From NCBI RefSeq assembly GCF_029767755.1, contig NZ_JARUQS010000001.1:1574502-1638501 (forward strand): a stretch of 64,000 bases of DNA. The letters run 5' to 3'. Both the position numbers and the translations under genes were made by a program. Positions within the stretch are counted from its first letter, which is position 1; each line of letters opens with the position of its first letter. The notes under the pieces are model-generated. The model was given only the letters and a program-made list of their open reading frames with translations, had not been told where the DNA came from and made no database searches. Shown piece by piece: positions 37,301 to 46,829 of the stretch. The stretch is from Thiomicrorhabdus sp. zzn3 (GTDB lineage: Bacteria > Pseudomonadota > Gammaproteobacteria > Thiomicrospirales > Thiomicrospiraceae).

Positions 37301-39055
37301 CTAACGAATCTGAAAAACGCGAGCCTCGCCTCGCCCGCGATAATCGGCCGCGGCTTCCAATACATGCCGCTGTTTAACAATCAATTGAATATCCCCCATA
37401 TAGTTATTGCGCTTGAGCGTATAGCCCATCACGCTAAGTTCCTCTTTGACCTCCTCAGGCAAATCGGGGTGATACGCGATCTGATCTTTCGGCAGAAGCT
37501 GATGATGCACCCTCGCCGCATCAACCGCCTGCTGGGCACTCATTCCTTCATCCACCACATTCACAAGGGCCTGAAACACGGAAGTGATGATCGTCGAACC
37601 GCCCGGCGTTCCCACCACCATTTCCACTTGACCGTTTTTCAGCACAATGGTGGGTGACATGGAGGAAAGCATACGCTTATGTGGAGCAATCTCGTTCGCC
37701 TTGCCGCCGACGACACCAAAAATATTCGCCACACCGGGTTTGGTACTGAAATCGTCCATTTCGTCGTTCATTAAAAATCCGGCTTGAGGAATGACCACGC
37801 CACTGCCAAATGGCATATTCAGAGTATAGGTATTGGACACCGCATTACCGTCGGCATCGATGATCGAAAAATGCGTGGTTTCCGGGGACTCGATTTTGCC
37901 CGGCTTGATCGTTTCGGACTCCGAAATCGCATCCAACATCACCCCTTGGACCCGTTGTGCCAAATAATCCTCCGCAATAAGCCGGCTCACGGGCACTTCG
38001 ACAAAATCTGGATCACCTAAATAATGGGCGCGATCGGCATAGACCCGTTTTTCCAATTCCGCATAAACGTGCGTCTTCACCGCCTGTAAGGGCACGCCCT
38101 CTTTTTTCGCCTGCTGTAATGCTTGATCTAATTTAGGCCGCAATAACTGTTTCATCTTTAACAGTTGCGCAATCGCAATGCCGCCCGAACTTGGCGGTGG
38201 TGCTGAAACCACCTCGCGCCCCTGCCACTGCACGTGGATCGGCTCTCGCCATTTGGCTTCGTAGCCGGCCAAATCCTCCAAGGTAATCAAACCATCATGT
38301 TTTTGCATCTCTGCGACCAGCAGCTTCGCCGTTTTTCCGTGGTAAAAATCCAAAGGACCTTGTTCGGCAATTCGCATCAAAGTTTCCGCCAAGCGCGGTT
38401 GCTTAAAACGCTGCCCCGCTTTTAACTTCCCAAAGAAGTCGCTGAAGTTGAGCGGCTCGGGTGATTTTCCGGCAATCCACTGTTCAAACCACTGCACATT
38501 ACGCGCTAGATGCTCCGAAACCGTAAACCCATGTTGCGCATAACCGATCGCCGGCTGAAGCAGCTGCTTCCAAGGAAAAGAGCCGAAGCGCTGATGGGCC
38601 TGCCATAACCCCATCACCGTTCCCGGCACACCGGAGGCCTGGTAACCGACGAGAGAGCGATAAGGAATGACTTGCTTATCCTGATCCAGATACAGATCAC
38701 GGTGAGCCGCTTTGGGTGCGGTCTCGCGATAATCGAGGAAATAGGCCTGTTTATTTTCCGGATGGTTCTGCGAAGCCGTATATAGGGTCATAAAACCACC
38801 CCCGCCCAAATTTCCCGCTTCCGGATAGGTCACGGCCAATACGAAAGCGGCGGCCACCGACGCATCAATTGCATTACCGCCCTGAAGCAACACTTGCTCA
38901 GCCACTTCGGCGCTGTAAACATCGGGCATCGCTACCGCGGCTTGACGGTTTGTTAAGGTTTGTGAAGACTGGACTGTGGTAGAAAAAAAGCTGGCTAAAA
39001 AAATGAACAACCAGAACGGCATTCGTATGCGACTTAATAAACGTACTGACGGCAT
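37301..39055 (-). CDS. ggt: Gamma-glutamyltransferase
   Basis: Periplasmic enzyme that cleaves glutathione and transfers gamma-glutamyl groups. The 584-residue precursor has a signal peptide (about residues 10-30), PEAGNLGGGGFMTLY, and the self-cleavage site before the catalytic Thr in ESPETTHFSIIDADGNAVSNT (about residue 390). Downstream GSGVVIPQAGFLMNDEMDDF and SSMSPTIV are typical small-subunit motifs. Full length for the family. AAGGGTGGG ribosome binding site. It lies after the pyruvate kinase-like gene on the same strand but behind a hairpin. Confidence 0.95.
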   Translation of the reverse strand: MPSVRLLSRIRMPFWLFIFLASFFSTTVQSSQTLTNRQAAVAMPDVYSAEVAEQVLLQGGNAIDASVAAAFVLAVTYPEAGNLGGGGFMTLYTASQNHPENKQAYFLDYRETAPKAAHRDLYLDQDKQVIPYRSLVGYQASGVPGTVMGLWQAHQRFGSFPWKQLLQPAIGYAQHGFTVSEHLARNVQWFEQWIAGKSPEPLNFSDFFGKLKAGQRFKQPRLAETLMRIAEQGPLDFYHGKTAKLLVAEMQKHDGLITLEDLAGYEAKWREPIHVQWQGREVVSAPPPSSGGIAIAQLLKMKQLLRPKLDQALQQAKKEGVPLQAVKTHVYAELEKRVYADRAHYLGDPDFVEVPVSRLIAEDYLAQRVQGVMLDAISESETIKPGKIESPETTHFSIIDADGNAVSNTYTLNMPFGSGVVIPQAGFLMNDEMDDFSTKPGVANIFGVVGGKANEIAPHKRMLSSMSPTIVLKNGQVEMVVGTPGGSTIITSVFQALVNVVDEGMSAQQAVDAARVHHQLLPKDQIAYHPDLPEEVKEELSVMGYTLKRNNYMGDIQLIVKQRHVLEAAADYRGRGEARVFQIR

Positions 39056-39091
39056 ATCCCACCCTTAAATGAGCCTTGGTATCCCTCCCGC

Positions 39092-39117
39092 AAACTGAGC
39101 AGGCCTGCTGCGTTTTT
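39092..39117. terminator. CAGGCCTG-centred hairpin between the pyruvate kinase-like gene and ggt
   Basis: Core at 39100-39107 in an inverted repeat of about 24 bp with two mismatched pairs, starting CAAACTGAG and ending CGTTTTT. It follows the pyruvate kinase-like stop (39206), on whose strand the T-run is not at the 3' side, so read as a terminator it would work best on the plus strand; on the minus strand the tail is only TTTG. Confidence 0.45.
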
Positions 39118-39205
39118 CTGCCCGGCAAGCTCGATGGCGAAAGTTCCACTCTTTAGTAAAAACCGCGACTATTTTCTCAAATAGCATCAAATGATTGGAA
39201 ATAAG

Positions 39206-41077
39206 TTACAACCCGTCCCATTTTAACGGCTTCAACACACTGACTTTCTTGCTGGTGTGTTGCTGCATACGATTTAAGATATTGCTCAAGACCCTGAGCG
39301 CATCGGCAATATAAGGCCCCTTGTTCAACATGACACATTCGGCACGCACGCTCATCGCCGCATCGGTGAGTTCCGGCCGGGAGGTGACACCTTTTTTCGC
39401 CAAGGTTTCCAGCACTTGCGTCGCCCAAATGACGGGAGTATGCGCCGCTTCGCACAGCCACAAGATTTCGTCTTGCAACTCTGCCATGCGCACCGCCCCC
39501 AGCTCAACGGCCAAATCACCGCGGGCGATCATCACCCCTAAATCGTGCCGGCCAAGAGTGTGCAATAAAATCTGCGGCAGCTGATGTACCCCTTTGGCGG
39601 TTTCAATTTTGGCCAAAATCGGCAGATCCGTCCGTCCACGACTGTGCAACTCGTCGATCAATTCGTCGATATCCTGCGGACTTTGAACAAAAGAAAGACC
39701 GACCAAATCCGCTTCTTGACTAATCCAGTCGAGATATTCTCTGTCTTCTCTACTCAAACCGCGCAAATCGAGTTCGCTGCGGGGGAAATTCAATCCCTTA
39801 TCCTCTTTCAGGCGCACCCCGCCCAGACCGGATTCAATAATTTTGAGGAGAACACCGTCAGAACGCATTCCAACAATCTGAGCACCCAGCTTTCCGTCAT
39901 CGATCCATACCGGATCACCCAAAGCCAAATTTTGCAATGCTTCCGGGGTTTGACAACTGATTTTAGCGATTTGCTGCCACTGTCCGTTCAACTCGATCTG
40001 AGTCCAGCCTCCGGCCTCTTCACCGTGACTGAGCAGAAGGTAGTCGCCGCAAAATAGACGGATATCCACCTCTCTTCCCATCCACTCGGGCAGCATAAAA
40101 CGTTTAATCAATTTATAACGCTTTTTCTTTTCCCGGCGCACCCAGTCCACTTCGGTCCCCGGCATAAGATAAGCGGGTTTAAAGCACAATGCTTTCCACT
40201 GAAAAGGGCCGTGATTCTCCACCAGGACAATCTCTCGGGCTTTGCCTCGACTGTCGGTAAACAACAGTTTGTCACCCGACTTGAAACCCCTTAATACCGC
40301 ATAAGGCACCGGCAAAGGCTGATAATCTTTAACGTCGGACAGAGCACCCGGTTTGCCGTGCTGATCGCTGTAAAGCAAAATCTTCGCAGGTTCATGGGTC
40401 AAGCCCAGCAAATTTCGCTGCACTTTTAAATGCAATGCGGCGGACTCCCTCTCCAATGGCCCGGTTCTCAATTTTGGCCCACACAAATCCACCATAATAC
40501 GGCACGGTTTGTTCAGATCTAAGGCGAGACGACGCACACGCTCGACCATTTCCTGCCACAGCTTCGGGTTATCATGAGCCGTGTTAATACGTGCCAAATT
40601 CATACCCTGCTGCAAAAGTAGCGTTACCAACTCATCACTCCATGCCGCCTCACTCGGCAGGGTCACCATAATGCTGACTTTGCGATTTTCAGAAGCCCCG
40701 CCAAACAGCGTACGCGCCCGCTCTTCAAGCAATTCGGCACTCTGTTGCGGATCGGGACGCGGGAAATCCGATTGAGATTCCGATGCGGGCGTATTTTCTG
40801 GCTGAGCCTTTTCCAAAATCTGAAGCATAGATTGCAAAGAACTCATCACTCCCGACTCGACACGGCTCAACGACGCTAAGCCGGCTTGCATTAAAGAGGG
40901 CTGCAGATCGCTTAAATCCTCTTCCCTGAGATGCAAATAATCCAGAAGATTGCTGCGACTCATCATCACCTTTGGGTTTTGCGTTTCGGGAAGCGTCTGC
41001 AAGACGGTTTGCGTGCGCACGTCGATTTTGTGTTGCAATTCACTCAAACGGCGATATAGCGTTTCTAAGTCATTCAT
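39206..41077 (-). CDS. Atypical pyruvate kinase family protein
   Basis: Protein of 623 residues. The first 130 or so residues are a helical extension with no resemblance I recognise. The barrel follows, with the pyruvate kinase motifs in altered form: RINTAHD, DLCGPKLRTG, ILAKIET (catalytic Lys-Glu), MIARGDLAVELG and WATQVLETL. The region between the two halves of the barrel is about twice the usual size and has two GD-x-x-x-x-D/T-D type segments (GDKLLFTDSRGKA and GDPVWIDDGKLGA), as if the B domain were duplicated. The C-terminal allosteric domain is missing. The reaction is likely PEP to pyruvate, but this is not a standard PykA/PykF. Confidence 0.75.
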   Translation of the reverse strand: MNDLETLYRRLSELQHKIDVRTQTVLQTLPETQNPKVMMSRSNLLDYLHLREEDLSDLQPSLMQAGLASLSRVESGVMSSLQSMLQILEKAQPENTPASESQSDFPRPDPQQSAELLEERARTLFGGASENRKVSIMVTLPSEAAWSDELVTLLLQQGMNLARINTAHDNPKLWQEMVERVRRLALDLNKPCRIMVDLCGPKLRTGPLERESAALHLKVQRNLLGLTHEPAKILLYSDQHGKPGALSDVKDYQPLPVPYAVLRGFKSGDKLLFTDSRGKAREIVLVENHGPFQWKALCFKPAYLMPGTEVDWVRREKKKRYKLIKRFMLPEWMGREVDIRLFCGDYLLLSHGEEAGGWTQIELNGQWQQIAKISCQTPEALQNLALGDPVWIDDGKLGAQIVGMRSDGVLLKIIESGLGGVRLKEDKGLNFPRSELDLRGLSREDREYLDWISQEADLVGLSFVQSPQDIDELIDELHSRGRTDLPILAKIETAKGVHQLPQILLHTLGRHDLGVMIARGDLAVELGAVRMAELQDEILWLCEAAHTPVIWATQVLETLAKKGVTSRPELTDAAMSVRAECVMLNKGPYIADALRVLSNILNRMQQHTSKKVSVLKPLKWDGL

Positions 41078-41292
41078 GTTTACTGTCCCGATACCGAAGT
41101 GCTTTACTCTTTTATAGCGAAAAAAGCCGATGACAAAATGACAAATCGGTGAACATTTATGACGACTGAAAGTCAGCTAAATCCGTTCTGGGCCATCGAA
41201 ATTTCGCTTGCACTTTTCAGAAACTTTGATTCTAATCAAACCTGATAGACACGACTTAATCTGCTGTGTTTAGTTGAGGTTGCACATCGGAT

Positions 41293-41300
41293 CAGGCCTG
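41293..41300. repeat. CAGGCCTG palindrome upstream of the RMD1 family gene
   Basis: Intergenic, context ATCAGGCCTGCTCAAAACAG, in the divergent gap. Confidence 0.8.
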
Positions 41301-41359
41301 CTCAAAACAGACTTGTCCAAGCACCTTTCGCTCCCTTGCTTTTAAGACGGATCGCGCCC

Positions 41360-42166
41360 GTGAACAGTGAACATGTGAACTTAGTTTCTATCTATCTCCC
41401 GCCGGACTACAGTCGTTTCGAGATCATGCAACGCCTCGGGATTCAGCTGAAAAAAGGCATCGAAGCCTGTTTTTATGTGGAACCGGAAGATAATCGATAC
41501 CTGTTCTTTACCGAATTCGACGTCATCACCTTTGTCAATTGGCCGCGTGAACAGATCGTCGAAGCCCTGCATCAGCTTGATCTGCAACAGGCAGACCGCT
41601 ATGAAGAACACTACCTGTTTCAGGATTACCCGATTCGCATTCGGCCCGACACCTTATCCCCTTATACCGTAGACAATGAATGTATTGAACTGAGCGAGCT
41701 GACCTTATGGCCATTGATGATTGTCGCCCTAGTGATTTCACAAAGCGTCGGTTTGGAAAAGTTTGAACAGGAAGTCGACCACTTTTTCAATCAAGGCCGA
41801 CAGATGGTCGAAACATCGGGGCGTCTCGACTGGATGAAGCGCCAGAGTTTTGCTGCCTATGCCAAACAGATCACACTGCTGCGCCATGACATGGTGCTGG
41901 ATCTGTTATTACTGGACAAGCCGAATATCCTGTGGGACAACCCCGACTATGAGCGACTTTATAACCGTCTGGCCGAACTTCTGGAGCTGCAGGAACGCTT
42001 TGAAGTGGTGACCTTTAAGCTCAATACGCTTAAAGAAGACATTGCGATGATGCTGGAACTTTATAACCACCAACACAGCTCGTTTTTAGAGTGGATCATC
42101 ATCATCCTGATCCTGGTGGAAGTGGTCATGGGTTTTCTAGGTATTTTTGGCGTGATTGACCATTAA
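41360..42166 (+). CDS. RMD1/DUF155 family protein
   Basis: Protein of about 268 residues of the RMD1 (DUF155) family, known from yeast sporulation and mitochondrial proteins and widespread in bacteria with unknown function. Seen here: FTEFDVITFVNW near the start, SELTLWPLMIVALVISQSVGLEKFE, then LLDKPNILWDNPDYERLYNRL and a C-terminal membrane anchor WIIIILILVEVVMGFLGIFG, the usual tail of the family. GTG at 41360 is my preferred start; the frame continues upstream to a TTG at 41336 and neither has a strong ribosome binding site. Confidence 0.82.
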   Translation: MNSEHVNLVSIYLPPDYSRFEIMQRLGIQLKKGIEACFYVEPEDNRYLFFTEFDVITFVNWPREQIVEALHQLDLQQADRYEEHYLFQDYPIRIRPDTLSPYTVDNECIELSELTLWPLMIVALVISQSVGLEKFEQEVDHFFNQGRQMVETSGRLDWMKRQSFAAYAKQITLLRHDMVLDLLLLDKPNILWDNPDYERLYNRLAELLELQERFEVVTFKLNTLKEDIAMMLELYNHQHSSFLEWIIIILILVEVVMGFLGIFGVIDH

Positions 42167-42186
42167 ACACCAATCAAAAAACTCAA

Positions 42187-42194
42187 CAGGCCTG
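42187..42194. repeat. CAGGCCTG palindrome after the RMD1 family gene
   Basis: Intergenic, context CTCAACAGGCCTGTTCTCTG, 21 bp past the stop, in a convergent gap. Confidence 0.85.
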
Positions 42195-42235
42195 TTCTCT
42201 GAGGCGGCACAAGGTGCCAACGACTCTGGATAAAC

Positions 42236-42255
42236 GGGCTCCAAGCGGGGAGCCC
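42236..42255. terminator. GC-rich hairpin in the convergent gap before the oxygenase stop
   Basis: Stem GGGCTCC / GGAGCCC with a 6-nt loop. It follows the RMD1 family gene and lies downstream of the oxygenase gene. No long T-run. Confidence 0.5.
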
Positions 42256-42282
42256 TTGCGACCCAAGTCTGCTTTAACCCGC

Positions 42283-42927
42283 TTAATACGCAGGATCAAT
42301 CTGTCCGGCAATACTGGCGTTACAGCGGAACCAGCCGGCAATACTGACTCGCGCCTGCCGGGTAGGCAGCACTTCATGCGGCACCTGCTCACTCATAAAC
42401 ACCGCCATTTTTCCCATTTCCGGGGTAATGACCGCCAGCCGTTGAGACGAATCTTCACTATAAACCACCAGCTCTCCCCCCCAATCCGGCTGCCAGTCCG
42501 GATTTAAATACAGTACCGTCGTCACCATGCGGTTGGCTCGACCACGAAAACTGTCTAGGTGTTTTTTATAAAAATCGCCTTTTTTATAGAGCGCAAAATG
42601 ACATTCATATTCCAACAAGCCTAAAAACAGTGCGCGATTGAGTTGATATTGCAATTCCGCCATCTGCTGCAAATAAATCTGCTGCGTGGTGGTGTTACCA
42701 TCGAGCCATTTGATCTTGTCGCGGCGCACGTCCTGGTTGAGTTGGTGTTTATCACCACGGCCAATACCGGCCCGCTTCAGCTCACCTTCTTCATCGTAAC
42801 TTTCAACTTCGGCCAACAGTGCACTGCACAAATCATCCGTTACCGCATTGGGCCATTCATACCATCCCTGTTCCACCAGGGCATCCAATAGTTGTTCAAC
42901 GTGATTCTTCGTTAAATCGAGCGCCAT
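42283..42927 (-). CDS. 2-oxoglutarate-Fe(II) oxygenase (prolyl 4-hydroxylase-like)
   Basis: Protein of 214 residues with the 2OG-Fe(II) double-stranded beta-helix. The iron ligands are visible as H-x-D in YKKHLDSFRGRANRMVTTVLYLN (about residue 118) and a distal His in SEQVPHEVLPTRQARVSIAGWFR, where the Arg that binds 2-oxoglutarate follows. The layout fits the P4Hc/PKHD branch that hydroxylates protein or small-molecule substrates; the substrate is unknown. Good ribosome binding site GAGGAATG. Stands alone. Confidence 0.87.
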   Translation of the reverse strand: MALDLTKNHVEQLLDALVEQGWYEWPNAVTDDLCSALLAEVESYDEEGELKRAGIGRGDKHQLNQDVRRDKIKWLDGNTTTQQIYLQQMAELQYQLNRALFLGLLEYECHFALYKKGDFYKKHLDSFRGRANRMVTTVLYLNPDWQPDWGGELVVYSEDSSQRLAVITPEMGKMAVFMSEQVPHEVLPTRQARVSIAGWFRCNASIAGQIDPAY

Positions 42928-43023
42928 TTCGCATTCCTCATCCCCCTCAAAATTGAGGTGCGCGAATTATGCGCCCAACCTTTTGTTTTGGCAATAAAAA
43001 TAACGCCTCAGCACAACTTAGAA

Positions 43024-44946
43024 CTAACGCCAGCGAGGCAAAGGCATATCCACCGTTGCCGCCAGAGCGGTCACCAGTTCACGCTCCACCTCAGAAACCT
43101 TGCCGTCGTATTCGGCACAGGCCAGCATCGCCTGCAAAATCCGATCTTTCAATTCCGGCGAACAGAGCGCTAGTTTGTCGCTGGCTCGCGAAAAATCCTG
43201 ATCCTGATAAACGCTTATCTCGGCCATATCACCTGGATGCAAACCCGCCGTTTCCATACCCAAAGCATAGGCACGATGCGCCACCTGTCGCTGATGCGGA
43301 TCAGCCAGATCATGACCATAATAGGCCAGCATGGACAGCAGCAGCTGGACTTCCACACTGACAGCGGCAAGCTTGCGATAGCGGACCCGGTAAGGCTTGG
43401 CCAAACCAAAATGCACATCCAGAACCCGAGTCACCAATCGATAAAGCGTTTGCTCATAGAGATCGCGCTGGCCATCAAATTGCATGATGGCGTCTAATGC
43501 TTGTTTGAATTGCAAGTACTGGGTTTGTGACAGGTTTTTCAACGCCGGCATGGCCAATTCGACCACCAACAAGCTGTGATCTTCACGTAATTGGCTGAGT
43601 CGAGACGGCCACTTTTGCATAACAGGCTTTAAAGCGGCCAACCAAGACGCGTCGTCAATCTCGGCAAAGACGGCGTTTAACTCAATCAGGTTCTCTGGTT
43701 GACGCTGTACGAGCAGAGCTAAAATCAAAGCCACCACTTCGGTGGGCTCATCAATCGCTTGCCGCCAGTTTTCAGAATCGCTGGATGCGTCATCACCAAG
43801 CACGGTACCCAGCGTGGCCAGCATCGCTATTGCGGCTTCACTTTGGTCAGCACCCCCTTGGCTTTTCCGCTCCCCAGGTTGAGAAGAAGACTGGACTTCA
43901 ATGGGCTTGGCCGGAGGCAAAAACTGGCCGTCCCACATCGGTTGCAATTCTCGAATCCTATCCTCTAAAGGCGGGTGGGTGGCGAACAACAAATTAAAGT
44001 GGGTTTTAAAAGTCTGCCCAAAAAACAGATGTGCCGCTTCTAAAGCGTCGGTATTTTTCAGCCGGCTGCCCTGCATTTCTCCGCCAATGACTTTGAGCGC
44101 ATTGGCCACTGCGTCCGGGTTGCGGGTAAATTGCACCGCCGACGCATCGGCCAGATATTCCCTCTGACGACTCACCGCCGCTTGAATCAAACGACCAAAC
44201 AGCACCCCAATCCAGCCGAGTAGCCTCAATACCAAGCCGGCTAACACCACCGCGCCGCCGCCTTTGCCGCGGGAGCGTCGTGAAGAGAAACGGCGCGAAG
44301 AGCGTGAACTTTGGGTAAAAATGCGCCCGATCACCCCGACAAATTCAATGCCGCTAATCAGCATCATCAAACGGATATTCAAGCGCATGTCGCCATTTAA
44401 GATATGACTGAATTCGTGCCCCACAACACCTTGCAATTGGGCTCGATTGAGTTTTTCAATGCAACCTTGGGTCAAACCGATCACCGCATCATTTGGAGTC
44501 AGCCCTGCCGCAAAAGCGTTAATCGCGGTTTCGTCGGGCAGCAAATACACTTCCGGAACGGGCATGCCGGAGGCAATGGCCATCTCTTCGACCACATTCT
44601 GCGCGCGGCGCTCATAAAAATTGCGGCTGTTCGGCTGAAGTTTGCGACCTCCCAACGCCGACGCCACCACTCGACCGCCTTTGGAGAGCTCCCGCGCCTT
44701 GAGATACGAACTGATCAGAGCGCCACCAACCACAAACACAGTCACACCGACAAACAACCAGAGATCCTCTGGAGTCAAGCGATAAAAGGCCTCTGAAGTC
44801 GGGCCATGAGCCAAGCCGATGACGCGCAACAGAATCAATAATACCCAACTACTGACACACGCCAACGCCGCCAAGGCAACCAAATAGCTGAGCACCAGCC
44901 AGCGCGTGGCTTTACGCGCCCGGTCCTGCGAAATATAAAAGTTCAT
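43024..44946 (-). CDS. M48 family membrane metallopeptidase with TerB-like C-terminus
   Basis: Protein of 640 residues. Two N-terminal membrane segments (about 15-45 and 60-85) precede an HtpX-like M48 domain with the zinc motif VVGHEFSHILNGD at about residue 177, a further hydrophobic stretch near 240 and AVSRQREYLADASAVQFT with the third ligand. After a linker the C-terminal 300 residues are helical and end in ILQAMLACAEYDGKVSEVERE, which resembles TerB/DjlA-like domains. It sits directly after a LemA gene (48-bp gap), a common pairing. Likely role: membrane protein quality control. Confidence 0.88.
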   Translation of the reverse strand: MNFYISQDRARKATRWLVLSYLVALAALACVSSWVLLILLRVIGLAHGPTSEAFYRLTPEDLWLFVGVTVFVVGGALISSYLKARELSKGGRVVASALGGRKLQPNSRNFYERRAQNVVEEMAIASGMPVPEVYLLPDETAINAFAAGLTPNDAVIGLTQGCIEKLNRAQLQGVVGHEFSHILNGDMRLNIRLMMLISGIEFVGVIGRIFTQSSRSSRRFSSRRSRGKGGGAVVLAGLVLRLLGWIGVLFGRLIQAAVSRQREYLADASAVQFTRNPDAVANALKVIGGEMQGSRLKNTDALEAAHLFFGQTFKTHFNLLFATHPPLEDRIRELQPMWDGQFLPPAKPIEVQSSSQPGERKSQGGADQSEAAIAMLATLGTVLGDDASSDSENWRQAIDEPTEVVALILALLVQRQPENLIELNAVFAEIDDASWLAALKPVMQKWPSRLSQLREDHSLLVVELAMPALKNLSQTQYLQFKQALDAIMQFDGQRDLYEQTLYRLVTRVLDVHFGLAKPYRVRYRKLAAVSVEVQLLLSMLAYYGHDLADPHQRQVAHRAYALGMETAGLHPGDMAEISVYQDQDFSRASDKLALCSPELKDRILQAMLACAEYDGKVSEVERELVTALAATVDMPLPRWR

Positions 44947-44994
44947 ACTGGCCCTGAAAAGAATTTACGCGACGTCGACTTGCCGTGCGCTGCA

Positions 44995-45591
44995 TCAAAA
45001 CTGTACTTTGGGGGCCTGCTGAATCTGTTCACTGTCGGCAAATTCCAGCAGTTTGGCATCCATAGGGTGGCCAAAAGTAGCGGCAAACAGAATCGGCGGG
45101 AAACTTTGGCGATAGCTGTTGTAGTTCATCACCGCATCATTGAACGCCTGGCGTGCAAAAGCCACTCGGTTTTCCGTGGTGCTCAACTCTTCGGTCAACT
45201 GCATCATATTCTGGTTGGTTTTCAGATCGGGATAGGCTTCCATCACCACATTAAGACGGGAGAGCGCGCCGTTGAGCAGGCCTTCGGCCTGAGCAAGGTG
45301 CTCAATCGCAGCCGGCTCGGACGGATTGGCGGCGGCGGCTTTTAAAAAGGTCGCGGCTTCATTACGCGCCTCTATCACCGCTTGCAGGGTTTCGCGCTCG
45401 TGCGTCATCGCCTTTTTGGCCACTTCGATCAGGTTGGGAATCAAATCGTGACGGCGTTTTAGCTGCACTTCTATCTGCGCAAACGCATTTTGAAAGCGAT
45501 TCTTTAAACTCACCAAGTTATTGTAAATGCTGATTAAGTAGATCAACAAAATAACAAGCAATCCTAAAATAACAAGCAAAGCAGTTCCCAT
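44995..45591 (-). CDS. LemA family protein
   Basis: Protein of 198 residues with an N-terminal membrane anchor (MGTALLVILGLLVILLIYLI) and a helical body with the family motif YNNLVSLKNRFQNAFAQIEVQLKRRHDLIPNL and ARQAFNDAVMNYNSYRQSFP near the end. The exact role of LemA is not known. It is cotranscribed with the M48 protease gene. The open frame continues upstream to 45744, but the ATG at 45591 follows a G-rich ribosome binding site and starts the anchor. Confidence 0.92.
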   Translation of the reverse strand: MGTALLVILGLLVILLIYLISIYNNLVSLKNRFQNAFAQIEVQLKRRHDLIPNLIEVAKKAMTHERETLQAVIEARNEAATFLKAAAANPSEPAAIEHLAQAEGLLNGALSRLNVVMEAYPDLKTNQNMMQLTEELSTTENRVAFARQAFNDAVMNYNSYRQSFPPILFAATFGHPMDAKLLEFADSEQIQQAPKVQF

Positions 45592-45649
45592 AAGCCCCCC
45601 AAGGTTTACCGCCGGTTCACGCGAATCAAAAATGTAACATAAAACTGAA

Positions 45650-45657
45650 CAGGCCTG
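45650..45657. repeat. CAGGCCTG palindrome upstream of lemA
   Basis: Intergenic, context CTGAACAGGCCTGGTTAATT, between divergent genes and 59 bp before the lemA start. Confidence 0.85.
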
Positions 45658-45847
45658 GTTAATTGAACCCGTACCCAAAGCAAGATGCAAGTCCGACAAA
45701 GGTATTTCTTTGACCAATCTCGCATTTGGATAGACACAGTCCAACCCAAAATGACTATAATGAGAAAATTAGTATAAGCACTCACAGACTCATCACGGTT
45801 CTGTGAGCCCTTACTCAGAGAAATCAAGAGACAAAGAGGTACTCACC

Positions 45848-46432
45848 ATGTTACGAGCACGCACTGGTATTCACATTCTGTTTTTAAGCCTGTTGACCCT
45901 GTTTGGATTTATGGCCCCGGCCTACGCGGATTCTTACAACGATACGGTTCAACGTTTTCATAAGGCCAACCAGTCTAAAGACTTTTTTAAAGACGCCTAC
46001 GGCTTTGCCGTCTTCCCTACCGTGGGTAAAGCTGGAATCGGGTTAGGCGGAGCCTACGGTGAAGGTCGTGTTTACCGCGGACTGAAACACGTTGGCGACA
46101 CCACTTTGACCCAATTGAGTTTCGGCTTTCAGCTCGGAGGCCAAGCCTACAGCCAAATCATTTTCTTCAAGGACAAACGCGCCTTTGACGAGTTTACCAG
46201 CGGTAACTTCGAATTTTCGGCACAAGCCTCCGCTGCCGTAATTACCGCAGGTGCAACCGCCGAAGCCTCTACCAAAGGAGTCAGTGCATCGGGCGGACTA
46301 ACCCAAGACAGTAATGAAACCGCAGGCCGTTATTACAAAGGCATGGCGACCTTTATTATTGTTAAAGGCGGCTTGATGTACGAAGTGGCCATTTCAGGTC
46401 AAAAATTCAGCTACACGCCAAAAGGCGAGTGA
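45848..46432 (+). CDS. SYLF domain (Ysc84-like) exported protein
   Basis: Protein of 194 residues with a signal peptide (about residues 1-27, ending near AYA). The mature part is one SYLF/Ysc84 domain, a fold that binds phosphoinositides in eukaryotes: AYGFAVFPTVGKAGIGLGGAYGEG, then GFQLGGQAYSQIIFFKDKRAFDEF and ending in GGLMYEVAISGQKFSY. The role in bacteria is unknown. The ATG at 45848 follows AGAGGT. Two small membrane protein genes follow on the same strand, the first after 41 bp. Confidence 0.9.
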   Translation: MLRARTGIHILFLSLLTLFGFMAPAYADSYNDTVQRFHKANQSKDFFKDAYGFAVFPTVGKAGIGLGGAYGEGRVYRGLKHVGDTTLTQLSFGFQLGGQAYSQIIFFKDKRAFDEFTSGNFEFSAQASAAVITAGATAEASTKGVSASGGLTQDSNETAGRYYKGMATFIIVKGGLMYEVAISGQKFSYTPKGE

Positions 46433-46473
46433 TCGACGCTCGCTAATTCGATTAATTGTTGTGGAGTGAAACG

Positions 46474-46812
46474 ATGGATTTAAGCTTTATCGCCGATTTT
46501 TTATCTGTGATTGCCGGCTGGATGAAACCCTATCTGGGTGAAATCGGACTTTCAATGGCAGCAACCCTATTGGTTATTTATGGCGACAACATCACGCAAA
46601 TGGTCAAAACCCAGATCGGCTCATTGCAGATGTTTCTCAAAATCACTCTGTTTGTGTTGTTTTGCGCATTTGGCTTCGCGCTTATCACCTCGTTCATCAC
46701 TCCGTTGCTGGTCAACGTGTTAGCCGGCGTTAATGACGCCTGGCTGCCGATCGTGATCATCGGTGGTTTTTATCTACTGGGCATGGGCGCACAGAAGAAA
46801 GGCATGATTTAA
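46474..46812 (+). CDS. DUF3392 family membrane protein
   Basis: Protein of 112 residues with about three hydrophobic segments: near residues 20-36 (LSMAATLLVIYGDNI), 50-75 and 85-107. The pattern, ending in a short Lys tail after GFYLLGMGAQKKG, matches the DUF3392 family of small inner-membrane proteins common in gammaproteobacteria; no function is known. GGAGTG precedes the ATG. It is 41 bp after the SYLF gene and is probably in the same transcript. Confidence 0.8.
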   Translation: MDLSFIADFLSVIAGWMKPYLGEIGLSMAATLLVIYGDNITQMVKTQIGSLQMFLKITLFVLFCAFGFALITSFITPLLVNVLAGVNDAWLPIVIIGGFYLLGMGAQKKGMI

Positions 46813-46829
46813 CCTCCCCATAAACCGAA

